A stretch of DNA of 64,000 nucleotides from Allacma fusca. Lineage: Eukaryota; Arthropoda; Collembola; Symphypleona; Sminthuridae. Within the stretch, counting starts at the first letter, position 1. Every line of letters begins with the position of its first letter. The position numbers were made by a program, and so were the translations under genes. The DNA lies in assembly GCA_947179485.1 (NCBI GenBank), contig OX359245.1, positions 35,017,067-35,081,066 on the forward strand, in the 5' to 3' direction. Positions 47,151 through 60,405 of this stretch are shown one piece after another. Below the pieces are notes generated by a model. That model was not told the DNA's origin. It did not search any database and saw only the letters and a program-made list of their open reading frames with translations.

Positions 47151-47802
47151 AAATAGAAAAGGGATAGATAGATATAGGAAGAAACTATTGGGAACGAGCT
47201 TTTCCCAATTTTTTCGACTGTGGATTTATAGAGGCAAAAAGGGATAATGCCTCTTACGTAATATATTTTGTGGGGACGAACCTTAACGATACGAGGAGGG
47301 ATTTTCTAGACAGAAAAATACACCCAGGAAGATGGAGTAATGCTAAAGTGTTAAGTATGAGAATATTTAATGGAGCACGTTCCAGGAGGTAAAGAAAGGC
47401 ATGTACAAATTTAGCATATGTATACATATATATATATATATATATTAGCTTTATTATTAGGGGGAATTTTTAAGTGTGCGTTTGAAGGGGATATGAACTG
47501 CGAAAATATTTGTATATATGTATGTATGTACATGTAATACAGTTTAGTTAGGACTTTTTTTTTTATCCAGGACTTATACTTCAGGGACTAATCTTCTCCT
47601 AAGATTTGAAAAAAAAATTCCAGAGTTTGTGCATATATGTATGTACATACAATAAACATTTATGCAAGCTAACTAGTATAATGTCTAGATAGATAGGGAG
47701 ATAGAATTTAGGAAAGATCTTCTCCTCTCAACCGGAGATAGGATGGGTTACTAATTTCCTCAGATTTTCTCTCTTCACTTGCTTCCTCTTTATTGCCTCT
47801 CT

Positions 47803-47824
47803 ATCTCTCTCTCTCTCTCACTCT

Positions 47825-47869
<45 letters not shown>

Positions 47870-47871
47870 CC
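47803..47871. repeat. (CT)n-rich array
   Basis: CT dinucleotides with a few CCCTCC and CTTTCT interruptions. Confidence 0.85.
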
Positions 47872-48039
47872 TGATTTCTTAGACTCCAGTGTCAGGATTT
47901 GCTAGTTAATCGAGATGGGCATTAGCGACAGAGCTGGAGTCAAGTTAGTTCACTCTTCATTTACTTGACTTGAGTGAAGTTCTCAGAGGTAGGTCCCTGG
48001 ATTGGATGTTGGGAACCACTTTGAGGCTAGTAAATTAGA

Positions 48040-48665
48040 GGTTGGACGGGTGAGGTTCTTTTCCAGTGGGAGATTAAATAATTGTCAGTTGTGGGTCAAG
48101 TAAAGGCAAGGTTTAGAGTCGGTAAAGGTCAAGTCTGGGTTATGTTCTTAAGTGGAGGTGTCAATTTTGAAGTAAAGGTAAGGTGTGTATTCAATACTGT
48201 GTTTAAACTGTGTTCAGTGGAGGTCAAGTGTAGGTTCATGTCAAGGTCAAGTTGTAGGGTTATGTAAAGATCAATTCCTCAAGTCTTGATTCATGTAAAG
48301 GTCAAGTCAAGTGTGGGTTTATGTAAAGATCAATTCCTCAAGTTTTGATTCATGTAAAGGTCAAGTCAAGTGTGGGTTTATGTAAAGATCAAGTCAAGTG
48401 TGGGTTCATTTAAAGGTTAAGTCAAGTGTGGGGTCATTTAAAGGTTAAGTCAAATGTGGGTTCATTTAAAGGTCAAGTCACGTATGGGTTTATTTAAAGG
48501 TCAAGTCACGTATGGGTTTATTTAAAGGTCAAGTGTAACTTCATGTAACGTTCAAGTGTAACTTCCTGTAACGTTCAAGTGTAACTTCATGTAACGTTCA
48601 AGTGTAACTTCATGTAACGTTCAAGTGTAACTTCAAGGTCAAGTGTTACATTATGTCAAGTCCGT
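48040..48665. repeat. Evolving TCAAGT minisatellite array
   Basis: Successive sub-arrays share a TCAAGT core. First come GTAAAGGTCAAGTCAAGTGTGGGTT-type blocks, then a block repeated at about 69 bp with ATCAATTCCTCAAGT, then TTTAAAGGTCAAGTCACGTATGGG-type blocks. From 48530 to 48645 about five copies of a 23-bp unit contain GTAACGTTCAAGTGTAACTTC. One position (about 48240) reads TCAAGGTCA, the FTZ-F1/NR5A consensus. Confidence 0.8.
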
Positions 48666-51053
48666 AGCTCCTACGGACAAAGTGTCCTAACCTGAGCGGA
48701 ACCCTCATATCTTCCCATTACAATGATATAATGTAGTGGGAATGGAATATTTGCTTCTTTGGTATTTACTAAAGAGATGATGATCAGTTGCTCTATTAAG
48801 ATTCTAAAAGGAGATCTAAAATGAGAGAGGGATCGTGTGAAGAAGCTGCTTCTAACTTCTGGATACCTTTTATATGTATGTACATCATTTTGAGATCTCT
48901 GCTTGTCGCTTTGCGTATATAATCCCCCCTAGATCCGGAGACTAGGGCTATTTCCTCTGGTTCCTCTTAATACTTTGCATACACAATCATTTGTAATATA
49001 TACATGTACCTACACATCCCTACATATAGATATATTCATACATGAATACGTAAACATCCTCAATCCCGCGTACGTACAAGTTGTGTACGATAACAGAACA
49101 CGAGAGAGAGAGAGAGAGAGAGAGTAATTAATTCCACGAGTCTGTTGCAATTAATCCGGAGGACGCAGGGGCAAATTCCTATTAATGTGAAACCTTACAT
49201 AAATACATATGTATATCCATACAACTTAAGCCCTGCATACAAATATGGCAATTATCATTCAGCCCTCTCTCTCTCTCTCTCTCTCTCTTTCTCCCTCTCT
49301 CTTTCTCCAACTACCCAATCAACTCAATGCTTGTCTTTTCTCCTCAGGCCTTTTATACTTACTATCATCCCTACACTCCTTCCCATCCGCAGGACCTACT
49401 ACAGAATGACTTGTGTAAATAAATATATATTGTCTGGCCCTTTGTCCGCACACCTACCACTAATTGTGTATCAAATATAAATTAGCCCTGTTGTTATATC
49501 TACATATCTATACTAAGTACATAATTGCTCAATTCTCAAAATAACAATGCACATGGAATGACAATAATATATTGTAGAATAAGTAAGAAGTAGAACGAAC
49601 GTCAAATCGTCCCTTATTACAAAAGGATTCAATAATAATGATAATAATAATAATAATAATAACTATTAGTATTGTAAGAATAGTCTGGCTAAAATTTATT
49701 AAGGATTTTATTTGAGTGGGTAATTCTGAAATTCATAAGGAAAAAAGAAGGGGTAAAAAAATATAGCTGGGGCCAAGTGAGAAAAATAGGGGTAAGTACA
49801 TATTTAGTATTCAGCTGGGCTAAAGGGGTATTTAAAAACTAGAGGATCACAAGAGAACATTTTCTTTGGAGGGAGGGGAGGGGTGAGGGGTGGTAAAATA
49901 GAACGACGAGTATGACCATGAAGATGAAGAGTTTAAGGAGGAGGAGGAGGAGGAGGAGGAGGTGGAGGATGAGGATGAGGACGAATGAAGAAAAGAAGGG
50001 AAAAAAGCAATTAATTCCCATGTCAAAGTTTTGGCAGAGTCTTGACGAGAGTACGGAAATGTTCCAGTCCTACAGATGATGATGAGGGTTTGGGGAAATG
50101 AGGGGAAATGTTTTTATTCCCTGGAATTTCTTCCCTTTCTATATTTTTTTTTCTGACTCCAGTCCTTCCTTCTCAGTCTCTCTTAAATTCTCCTCTTTAT
50201 CTTTGGATCTCTCCGCTCTCTCTCTTGCCAGCATTTCAGTTTTGAGTTAGGAGTTATGCCAGTTATGGGATGGTGAGGGGACGAGAGACAGAGAGTTAGA
50301 GAGAGAGAGTGAGAGTTAAAAAGAGAGAGAGATTGGAAAAACGTTCAATTTCCCCCTTATAGATTCTTTACAGTTGTATTATTATTTCTACATGCATTTT
50401 TTTTTGCATATTAATGCCAAAGAAAATAAATTCCCAGGACACATTACATATTTGTCCCCCCAATGATTAATTATAATTGCGAATGAAGATTTGTCTTGGG
50501 ATTTTTGATTACAACAATTTAGTATAATTACATCAAAAATATGTTCCTGTAATAATTATTTGATCTCTCTAGTGTAAGGATAATGGAAGGGTTTTGAGAT
50601 TATTGTTAGAGATTATAGAATTTGTGACAATTTTATTTTGGCTACTAAGGAAATTTTCCCCTCGCTCTGTGAATAAGTTTATTTTTTGAAGTGTAAATAA
50701 TTTTCCAGCTGGAAGGTTTTGAAAATGATTTGTAGGATGTTTTTTTTTTAAAAAAAGTTGTGGGAGAAAATATTCCGATAGAAATAATTTGGCCTTTGAT
50801 ATATCTACCGTTTAGGTGAAAGTGGTGAAAGTGACAGGGATATTTTTATAGGTGGGAAGATACAAATTTTAATATACTTCCTTCCGAAAAGGAAAATGCT
50901 TAGCCTTTAATATATATAATATTACTGTGCTTAAGCATATATATGTATATAGTAGCCGCTGGAGTACAAAAGAAAGGGATTGTTTTTTTTTCTCTCTCTC
51001 TCTTTTTCTATTCTTCCTTTTTTTTCTTCGTCCTCGTCGTTTTCTCCCCGTTT

Positions 51054-51125
<72 letters not shown>

Positions 51126-52329
51126 TCCCAAGATTTTCGTAATCATCTTTTTATATTCATATATACTTTTTTGTGTGAGCTATTGAGAGCTTCTGTTATG
51201 GGCCAAGTCCTAAGAAAAAGATGAAGAAGAGGATGAAGAAGAAGAGGAAGAGAGGAGGAAGAAGAAGAAGAAAAGCAGTCCTCACTTTTCAACTTGTCTT
51301 TGGATCCGGAAAGTGAGTGAATGTCTGTTGGCGACAGCTGCTCCCATAAATATTTAATTCATTTTTTCCCTCTCTTTTTTCCCACTTGTACAGACTGGGT
51401 GTTCCACCCTTTTTTTTGTCATCAGTCAAAAAAATAAAATTATTTTCTCTTGAAATTTTTCAAATCTTTGACTACTGGCGGCGGCGGCTTGTGAGACGTG
51501 AGAGATTTTTCTCTGTCATGGCTTTTGTGATTAAGAATGAGGGGGGGGGGAAGAAATGGCGGGGATTTTAAATTGGAGAGAATTTGTTTTAAAAAAAAAA
51601 AGATTTTTTTAACTTTTGATTTTGTGTAGATGGTTTCTTGTACGGTTTGTAGTTTATTAAAATAGAATAATAATTCTTGTAGGGATTTTTTTTGTGGGGG
51701 TGGGAGTGAAGAGGATGTGATTAAGTGATTTTTTGAAAGATTTTGACAGATTGGGAGTGACAAGAGGAGGAGGAGGAGGTGAAAAGAGGATGAGAAGGGG
51801 AGTGTGGGAAATTTAAAGGAAGCAGAGCTGTTTCCTATTGGATATTTGTATGTAATTCTTTTTTGTAGGTCTTTTTGAGGGGACAGGCTGAGATCAAAAG
51901 CTTTTTTCCCTTTTTTATATATATATATATTCTATATATATATAGAGAAAGGCAAAAGAAATGGCTAGTTTGCCTTTCATCGGACGATGCTCTCTTTCTC
52001 TCTCTCTCTTTCTTGCGGAGACTCTGAGTCTCTTATCCTCTTTCCCCTGTGTTTGAGAATGCGTCTCTTTTCGGGAAGGAAATGGGCTCACGTCTAAGAC
52101 TTATTTATAAGCTTGGATTTTGTCCTTTAAAATGCATCTCCTGTGTGCTCCCTGTGTCTGTTGTCTATCGGTACGGAGGGGAGTGTGTGAAGGTTTCCAT
52201 TGGTCGAAGTAAATAAATGCTTGAGTGGTTTGTCTCTTCTTTTTTTTTTGTGTGTGTTGGGACTTTTTTTTCCCTTTTCCGATGCGGCCGATTTTTTTTT
52301 TGTTTTGCTTTGGCCGGCGATTCGTTCAA
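48666..52329. other. No gene seen
   Basis: Simple repeats dominate: GA 49106-49124, CT 49262-49289, a GGA run near 49940-49965, and a CT array at 51058-51127. A GAAGAAGAGGAAG-rich stretch lies at 51220-51275. No credible coding segment. Confidence 0.5.
51058..51127. repeat. (CT)n array
   Basis: About 70 bp of almost pure CT dinucleotide. Confidence 0.95.
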
Positions 52330-53060
52330 GGGTAGGGGAAATTTGACTGGGCTGATGTTGACCTCTGAGGGTTTTAGGGAAAATAGACTTGACTAGTAAT
52401 ATTTATTATTAAAATTTGTATGGAGTTCTTTTGGTGCGAGACTTTTCGGGATTTGAGCTGTACTTTTGACCTATATTTTAGCTGTACTTGGGCCTTATCT
52501 GACTTGTACTAGGCCTGTAGTTAACATGTATACTTGACTGTTGATTGACCTGTATATCGATCCAAATTTTTAAAAAAATGTTTTACAAGGGCAGTTAATC
52601 CATGAATGACCTGGAATTGTTAGGCCAATTTGATTCAGGAATTTTTAGAACTTACAATTTAAATTGAAAAATTGCGTTAATCATTGATTATTGATCATCG
52701 TTAATTCATTGAACTTGGCCCGATTGAGACATTTTTTAAATCTTCTTGAGCGAAGTTACTAATTTAGTGTGGCTCAAAATTGGCTGAAACTTGACCCAGT
52801 TTTTACATTATATTGCGATAAATATGACCCAGTAATTATTAGCATACTGTTGATTTGGACTTGACCCAATATTGACCCGAAGTTGACCCAGTATTGACCT
52901 AAACTTGACCCAATTGACATGGGATTGACCCAGGTATTATTAATATACTGGTGAAATAGGCGACCCATTATTGACCTCAATTATTGAGCCATGTTGACAC
53001 ACAATTGTAACCTCAAGTATTTTATTACCAGCTATTTAACCCCGACTGGGATTTGACCTC
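52330..53060. repeat. TTGACC half-site cluster
   Basis: Densest at 52860-52980, where TTGACCC or TTGACCT recurs every 8-20 bp (CTTGACCCAATATTGACCCG, GTTGACCCAGTATTGACCTA). Here the motif is on the opposite strand relative to the 36.2, 44.3 and 48.3 kb clusters. Confidence 0.7.
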
Positions 53061-55110
53061 CCTGAAATCCAGAGCACATTTTTGCCCAATAGTAAGACAG
53101 CCGGAACTAAGCCCTGGATTTTCTATCCTCCAATGGACAGACCTTTGCGTGTCCGAGTGAGGTGAAAGCCACGTCTGTATATATTTCTGCATGTAATTCT
53201 TATACAGATGTATCTACATTTACGTACCTACATACGTATGTATATTTTTATACACATATGTACATTCAAAAGTTTTGACTTGCCTTGTGTATACAAATGA
53301 GAGGTGTTTTTCTAAGGGACAGAGTCCTTATATAAAGCGGGCGAAAATAGTTAAAAGGGCTACAAAATTCCCTTGTAAAAATCTCATTTGCATATAAGTA
53401 TCCCCCAGTAGTACTAGTAGTAGTGAAAGTTGTAGAATCACATACTATCTAAAAATTTTGCTTACGTAAAGTATATTCAATGAATGCATGCCGGAGGAGA
53501 CAGAAAGAGAGGGGGAGAGAGAGAGCGAGAGAGAGCGAGAGAGAGATCTGTTCCTGTCGCTTCCTCCCCATTCCGGTTTTATTTATGTCCCGGCTAACGG
53601 GACTGGATTGAGATGCTGTAAAGCTTACCGCAAATCCTCTTTTTCCAGTCACAAGCACTTGAGCATGTAGTATAGTCACGTTGTGGGGGCTCTCTTCTTC
53701 TTGTTGTTTTTTTGTCTCTCTCACTAGGATCATTCGATTTAGCCCAGCCTTTCGTTTTTAAGATTATTTTCCATGCATTTGCATACTCAGGGAAAATTAG
53801 GCTCCTCATTCATTGGACACACTGGTTGGTATTTTAATTTTGGAAGGATTTTTTCGAAATTCCCCGGTTAAAGTTCACTTTCACTTTTAATCCTCGGAAT
53901 TTTATTCCAATCTCTTTTTTTAAACTGGATGAAAATTTTCCAACCTATAATAATAATATCCTGTAAATTTTGACGGATTCAAAAAAAAAAAATAACTCAA
54001 AATGTTATTCTTATTTTTTGTTTCAATAAATCCAAAAATTTCCTATGAATTTTATTAACGGAAGTTAAATTGATTTTTGTTTGTGTGTGGAAGGGAAAAT
54101 TTTGAGGAGAAAGTTGACTTTCACTAGCACTTTGGCTCAAGTTTTTGTATTTAGTAAATGTTGCTCAATTTTAAAAAAAAAAGGTATAATGTGGGGGTCC
54201 AAGAGTCTAAATTTTTGGGAATGGTAATATTAGCGTGTTACCCCAAAAAATCTAGGATTATGATGCTCAAAATTCATATGTGTAATTTTTTTACTTTCTC
54301 TAATTCATGCGTGTCATTTTCAAAACTCTTTCTTTTTTTGTACAAAAATCAATACTTTTCTTTTTGAAAACAGGTTTTCAGTTTAAAAAAAGTTGTTTTA
54401 CCTTTTTTTTCGTCTAAAAAGTTTATAAGCTTGCATGGGTTTTAAATGGGCTGTGGTAAAATTTCAAGAAAATTAAATTATTTTCAAATGTGACTCCGAC
54501 GAAATTTACCTTTCACTGAGGTAAATTTCGTATTAGATTTTCGTATTAGAAAATGAACTTTCTCTTGTGCAAAGTATTTTTTTCCCTTTCCACCCAAAAT
54601 CTACTTTCACTTGGAACAAAATGAATTTTCACTGGGGCCAAAATTTGCTTTTAACTTTTAAAAAAATTTACTTTCACTTTCGCGAAAATTTATGAATCGG
54701 TCTTTGGGAATTTGCTTAACATTTAAATTATTTTTTATAGAATATGAATTTTGTCTAAAATGAAATTTTACAATTGTTTTATTACCAAATAATTTTTTTT
54801 GTACAGAACCAAAGATATTAGTAAGGTTTTTGTGGAAATTTTGAATGAAATTTTGGAAATTAACCCTGATTAACAGTAGGAATAATAAAATTAATTTTCA
54901 ACTAAAATATCACGTAATTAAAGTCGAAGACACAATTTTTGTAGGACTCTGTAATACGACGATATTGGGAAGGGAAAGCAATTGTGAAGAGCTCTCCCTG
55001 TGTGCTTGAGCCTTGGTTCAATCTCACTCACTAACTAAAGCCCCGGTATTGGAGATGGTCGGAAGAAATAGGGAGTTGAGGAAGAACTAGAGGCTATCTC
55101 TCTCGCATTT

Positions 55111-55159
<49 letters not shown>

Positions 55160-55374
55160 CACTCTCACTCTTACTCCGCATCCCATTCAATGGAGGAAAT
55201 AGAAAGTGAAAGCGCAGAGCAGAGGATACTTTCACTCTACATTATTTCTAGCCTTTGTATATAAGTATAGGATAGAGTCTACTCGTTTTTATTTCTTCCT
55301 CAAAATTTTTTCCCTCTTGGTTTCATTCCTCATTGAATTTTCTCTGGTTTAGAGATCTATGTCTCAAAAAATAT

Positions 55375-55424
<50 letters not shown>

Positions 55425-55580
55425 TGTTCGGAAAAGATGTATATATATAAGTACAACCCCTATGGTTAGTTATTTTTGTATAAGAGGAAGAAAAAAAGGG
55501 CGAAGGTTAAAAGAGAAAGTTTGTAGTTGGGAGACAGGAACAGGAGAAATCAAGTTGTGTGGGTTTTAAACGGAGAGAGT

Positions 55581-55638
<58 letters not shown>

Positions 55639-55913
55639 AGGGGAAAATAGAGGCAGAAAGAAGTACTGGCCACATTTCCATTGTTTGCTTTCCTTTTTCC
55701 GCCTCTCGTTTTTTTTCTGGACGGTGGAGGAAAGGGAAAGTTTCAATTTGGGAGTGAGCTCTTAACAAATAATGCTCCTTTGCTTTTGTATGGACAAATG
55801 GTGGGCATATGTGATGACCATTGATACATATGAAGATGTACATTCCTCTGTTGGTTTTGAGGGAGCCTTTGCTTTGGGAATTGATTGGAGAAAGCGAGGG
55901 AGATATAGGAGAG

Positions 55914-55957
<44 letters not shown>

Positions 55958-56270
55958 TGAGTTTTGAGTTAGGTTTGGGGATTCAATCTGGGGTATCTAT
56001 CTGTATATATTGAGCTTGAGTGGGGCTTCAGATGAGGGACGGACTCGTGTGTAAATAGTGGGGAATGAAATATATATGGCCTAATTAAAGACTAGTTCCA
56101 ATGAGCCTGTTGAGAGGGAAACGAACTGACTGGGAATGTAATTAATACAGGGATCGAGTTTGGGTCAAGATTGAGGAGATGTGTGGGGACCCTCGGGTGT
56201 TATTTTGGGAATGAGCTGTTTAAATATGGGATGATGTTAATGCTTTTATGTATGTAGGAAGTAAGAATAT
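53061..56270. other. No gene seen
   Basis: Contains ACTTTCAC motifs scattered through 53.8-54.7 kb, AT-rich filler, and long CT/GA arrays (55111-55157, 55378-55421, 55572-55634, 55916-55954). Arg-Glu and Leu-Ser reading frames are repeat artefacts. Confidence 0.5.
55378..55954. repeat. Three (GA)n arrays in 580 bp
   Basis: GA dinucleotide arrays at 55378-55421, 55572-55634 and 55916-55954, separated by unique sequence and all in the same orientation. Confidence 0.9.
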
Positions 56271-56279
56271 TATGGTTTG

Positions 56280-57030
56280 TTACAAGGACATAATTATGGT
56301 CAAATTTAGGTCAATATTATAGCTTGAAATCATGGTCAAAAATTGTTTGATTTCCAGGTGAAATTAGGATTCAAAATTTAGGTCACGTAGTGTTAGAGTT
56401 TTAGTAGGCACAACAATGAGGGTGGCAAATTTATAAGAAATTGTTGTTGAGGTCAAATTCAGACCAATATTAGCGTTCCAAGTTCGGGTCAAACTTATGT
56501 TTGAAGTCTCAGTGAAATTAGGGTTCAAAATTTAGTAGATCACATTAGGTCTGATACAATGTGAGGTAAATGTTTTGTAGTAAAATGTGAAAACACTAGG
56601 CTACAAATTCAGGCCGTTGTTGTGGTTCCAAATTTGGGTCAACATTCAGGTCAACATTGTTGCTATCTCTGATTTCGGGTCATGTCATGTTATGATGAGT
56701 TCCAAATAGAGACAAAATAATTGTTTCGAATTGATGTGTAGTAAATTATTTACATTTCAGGTCAGATTATAATAGGCTTCCAAATACAGGTGATTCAAGT
56801 TAGTGTTTCAAATTCAAGGTCACTTTTTAAGGTTCGACCGTTTTCGTTCAACCCTATGTACATATGTACATGGTTGGGTATTGGATTTAAATTTCTAAAT
56901 CCACGTTAAATTATGGTTCCAAATTCAGGTCACGTTCTAGTGTTCTTTGATGATACGCTTTTAAACTCGGGAAATCTAGTTTAAATCACATAATTGGTCG
57001 ATCCTGGGAAATTCCGGGTCAAATGAGGGT
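56280..57030. repeat. Diffuse AGGTCAA/GGTCA cluster
   Basis: GGTCA recurs about 15 times in forms such as GGTCAAATTYAGGTCA, TTCAGGTCA and CGGGTCAAA, at irregular spacing, in the same orientation as the 44.3 and 48.3 kb clusters. Confidence 0.6.
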
Positions 57031-58260
57031 CAGAAATGATACGTCAGAAATGATTTGAAGACGGATTTTTGAAAAATGACCATAGACATGAACTATAATA
57101 CTTAGTTCTTGGGCTTATATAAACTCTAGTCTTTTTCTTGTGTATTATTGAGGCGTAAGGGAAGATGGTTGTTTGATTTTGAAATATTTCCTGGTAATAT
57201 GTCTTTTTTGTATGTGTGTGACGGAAAAATAGGGTTCTGTCTTTTGGAGATGCCCTACTCCTGCTCTATGTATGTATGTATCTATGTAGATATGTATGTG
57301 TGTTTGAAAAGTGCGAGAGAAGATTTCCAAGTCTTTTTGTATGACTGTTGGGTGTCTGGAGGCTGTTGAAAAGATTGAAATGTTTGATGTCTGGAAGAGC
57401 TCCCTGTCTTCCACTTTTTGCCTCTTCTTTTGTTTCCCTCCTCATCTCATCCTTTCTGATCGTCCTTTCGGAAGCATCTATCTACACTTTTCTATATTAA
57501 GTGTAGATGTGGGTATTTTTACGCTACTACTACTACTACTACTACTGCTACTACTACTACTATTACGTCAACGTCTCCTTTTTCTATACAAGCAAGTAAA
57601 TACATATGTGATTAACCTGCATTATATAATAAATTATAACGTATAAAATCAATTCCCCTCACAATCAGGCCTATATATATATATGTACATATATATAAGA
57701 TGTATGTATATATGATTATATACATATGTACATACATGTGTACGGTGTAATATGGCTCCTCATAATTCAAGTGTTATATTCTAGCCTCGTACTACTCGAG
57801 AGTTGGTTTCTTTTTCTCTTTATCCATTTCCCTCCTCTCTTCGCATTTTCCTCTCAAGTTACACACACACACACACACACACCTGGTGGTTTGGGGATTT
57901 TTGGGATCTTTATCTGGTCTATATATAAACTATTATTATATTAAGTCTCAGGGGAAGAAGTTAATACTGGGATTGTTGAGATTAGGCTCACGCACACAGA
58001 CACAGAGACTCACACACATATGTGCACAAGTACGTATGTACATAATAATGTAAACACTTATTGTTAGGAAAGCTCAAGTTTTTTCATTAGAGAGACTTAA
58101 TTGTTCCTTATCCTTCATCATAAGTGCTTACTCTTTTGCTACTATTTATTTTTCCCCCTCGAGGGTGCAATACAATATATGATTTGTGGGGAAAGTTGAC
58201 TTTCATCAGGTGATGCAGCAGCTCTCCATAGACAAAGGCTGGTGTTCCCTTTGAGTTTAG
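57031..58260. other. No gene seen
   Basis: AT-rich DNA with a TAC triplet run (57524-57563), a CA run near 57861-57880 and TATG/CATA repeats. No coding segment is supported. Confidence 0.5.
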
Positions 58261-58264
58261 GATT

Positions 58265-58870
58265 ATATTACTTTGGAGCTCAAACTTGAGGGCAAGTTCG
58301 AGTTGAATTTCAGTTGAGGATTAAGTTTAAGTTGAATTTGAGTTGAGGATTAAGTTTAAGTTGAATTTCAGGTGAAGCTTAAGGTCAAGTTCGAGTGGGC
58401 TTGGAATTGAGGATTAAGGTCAAGTTCGAGTGGGATTACAATTTAGAATTTATTATTGTCCATTTCGAGTGGGGTTGGAATTCAGGATTGAGGTCAAGTT
58501 CGAGTGGGATTGCAATTTGGAATTATTGTCCAGTTCGAGTGGACTTGTATTTCAAGAGTAAGGTCAAGTTCGAGTTTGATTGCAATTCGGAATTATTATC
58601 CAGTTTGAGTGGGGTTAAGTGGGGATTAAGGTCAAGTTCAATTTGAAATTTAGTTTAGGTTGAATGTCAAATTTAAAACGAAGTTCAAGTAGGTGTCAGA
58701 TGACATTAAACTAAATTATTGAGTTTTCAAAAAAATAAATTTGTTGGTCAAGTAAATGTTGAGTGAATGCGATCTATCCAGGTGTCAAAATACAGGTGTT
58801 GATTAAGTTAAGGTCAAGTGAACGAACATCAGCTAGGTAAGTGCTAGGATATGAAGGTCAAGTTCAAATA
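58265..58870. repeat. AAGGTCAAGTTCGAGT minisatellite
   Basis: Blocks of GGATTAAGGTCAAGTTCGAG, then TGGGATTGCAATTYGGAATTATTGTCCAGTT and related forms repeat four to five times between 58380 and 58650. They are preceded by a TTAAGTTGAATTTSAGTTGAGGA sub-array at 58305-58380. The orientation is the same as the 56.6 kb cluster. Confidence 0.75.
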
Positions 58871-59498
58871 TTTAATGGCAAGAATTTAAATTAAACTAAA
58901 TTAAAGTTTGCGCAAAAGAAATGGAATTTATAGGTCACGTAAATAAATGTCTTGACAATGTGAGAGATCCAGTTTCAAATAAGTCTTACAATTAGCCAGA
59001 TGCACATAAATTTCAGATCAAATAATAAAACTCAACCTAAATTAAGAACAAGCAAACAATAAATAATGCTACGTTAATAACAAGTTTAAATTTTTTCAAT
59101 TCTAATTATCAAAAGGTCTCAATTACAGTATTGTAATCATTTAAGGTCAAGTCAAGAAAAAGTTTTTGTCCAAGTCAAATTACCTTCTTTTTTAAAAAAA
59201 AAAAAAAAAAGAAGAAAAAGAATAAGAAACTTGTAAGAAGTACCGTACCGGTCCTTCGGAAAATTTTTGGAACCCTTAAGTTCAGATCCCTCGACTCTGA
59301 ATGATCCTCTATAAAAGACACACATGGGGTCCATATCTTAAATGTCTATATGGGGAAAGTTGGGTGATTTTGATGCACTGCTATTATTTACATGGACATA
59401 CATATATATTTTTTATATACATATTACATAGAGCACATGGAGCATATGTAAGAAGTGGAAGGCCATTTCTATTCTATTTAACTTTCTCTTCCTCGTCC

Positions 59499-59568
<70 letters not shown>

Positions 59569-59709
59569 AGTCTTCCATGAAACTTTATACTCTTGGCTGG
59601 CGCATATTGAATTTGCTCTCTCTTTCCTCCAAAAGCAAAGCAGATCAAGTTTCTCCTTAAATTTCCTCAGATTTCCCTAATGGTTCTGCACCATACTCAC
59701 TCTGCACTT

Positions 59710-59766
<57 letters not shown>

Positions 59767-60364
59767 CAAAAGAAAATACATGTATGTATTCTAATATAAA
59801 TAAAGATCTTATATATAATCATAAGCTTTTATTATTATACTACCCGTCAAAAATCCATACATGCATTACCCCCATCATATTTTCCGGTAAATAATATTCC
59901 CCAAATATCCGTTAAATATGTATAGAACAAGTTTCATTTCCCTCCCCATACTTCCCCCCTCCCCCCTCACCCTCCCCAAAAAAATTTACTTGATAAGTTT
60001 TTTTTTTCATATTCTTCCCCCTGGTATTCTTGCCCGTTTATTATTTATATACATAGATATATATATAATTATGAGACTGAGAATCATAGATATATATTTA
60101 CATTTACTCTCTGTTTATAAAAATATCTGTGTGTGTGTGTACAGATAGATTTGGTGTCATGTGAGAAATTCCATTTCTTTTTTTTTGTTTTGTAAAAAAA
60201 AATAAAAATATTTTCTCAGCCTCCTCTGTTACTGTAGGGGGTCCAATTCATTAGTATGTCTTGGACTATTTTTTCCCCATTTTAGTCCTGTGTTTATATT
60301 TCCCCGCAAAGGATTTGTAAGGACAATTTCCAGCAATAATAATTCGTATTTTTGTTGGTATGTG

Positions 60365-60405
<41 letters not shown>

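Larger units (their letters stand above)
44451..47929. other. No gene seen
   Basis: A few more TGACC half-sites near 44540-44600, then TA, C, T and GT runs (GT run 45511-45554). A conspicuous hairpin at 47117-47150 is listed separately. Open frames in this stretch are low complexity. Confidence 0.5.

Noticed and set aside
50927..51224. Open frames made of poly Ser-Leu or Arg-Glu
   Set aside because: Direct translations of a CT/GA dinucleotide array; the same applies to frames at 18.75, 32.9, 38.8, 55.0-55.9 and 59.5 kb.
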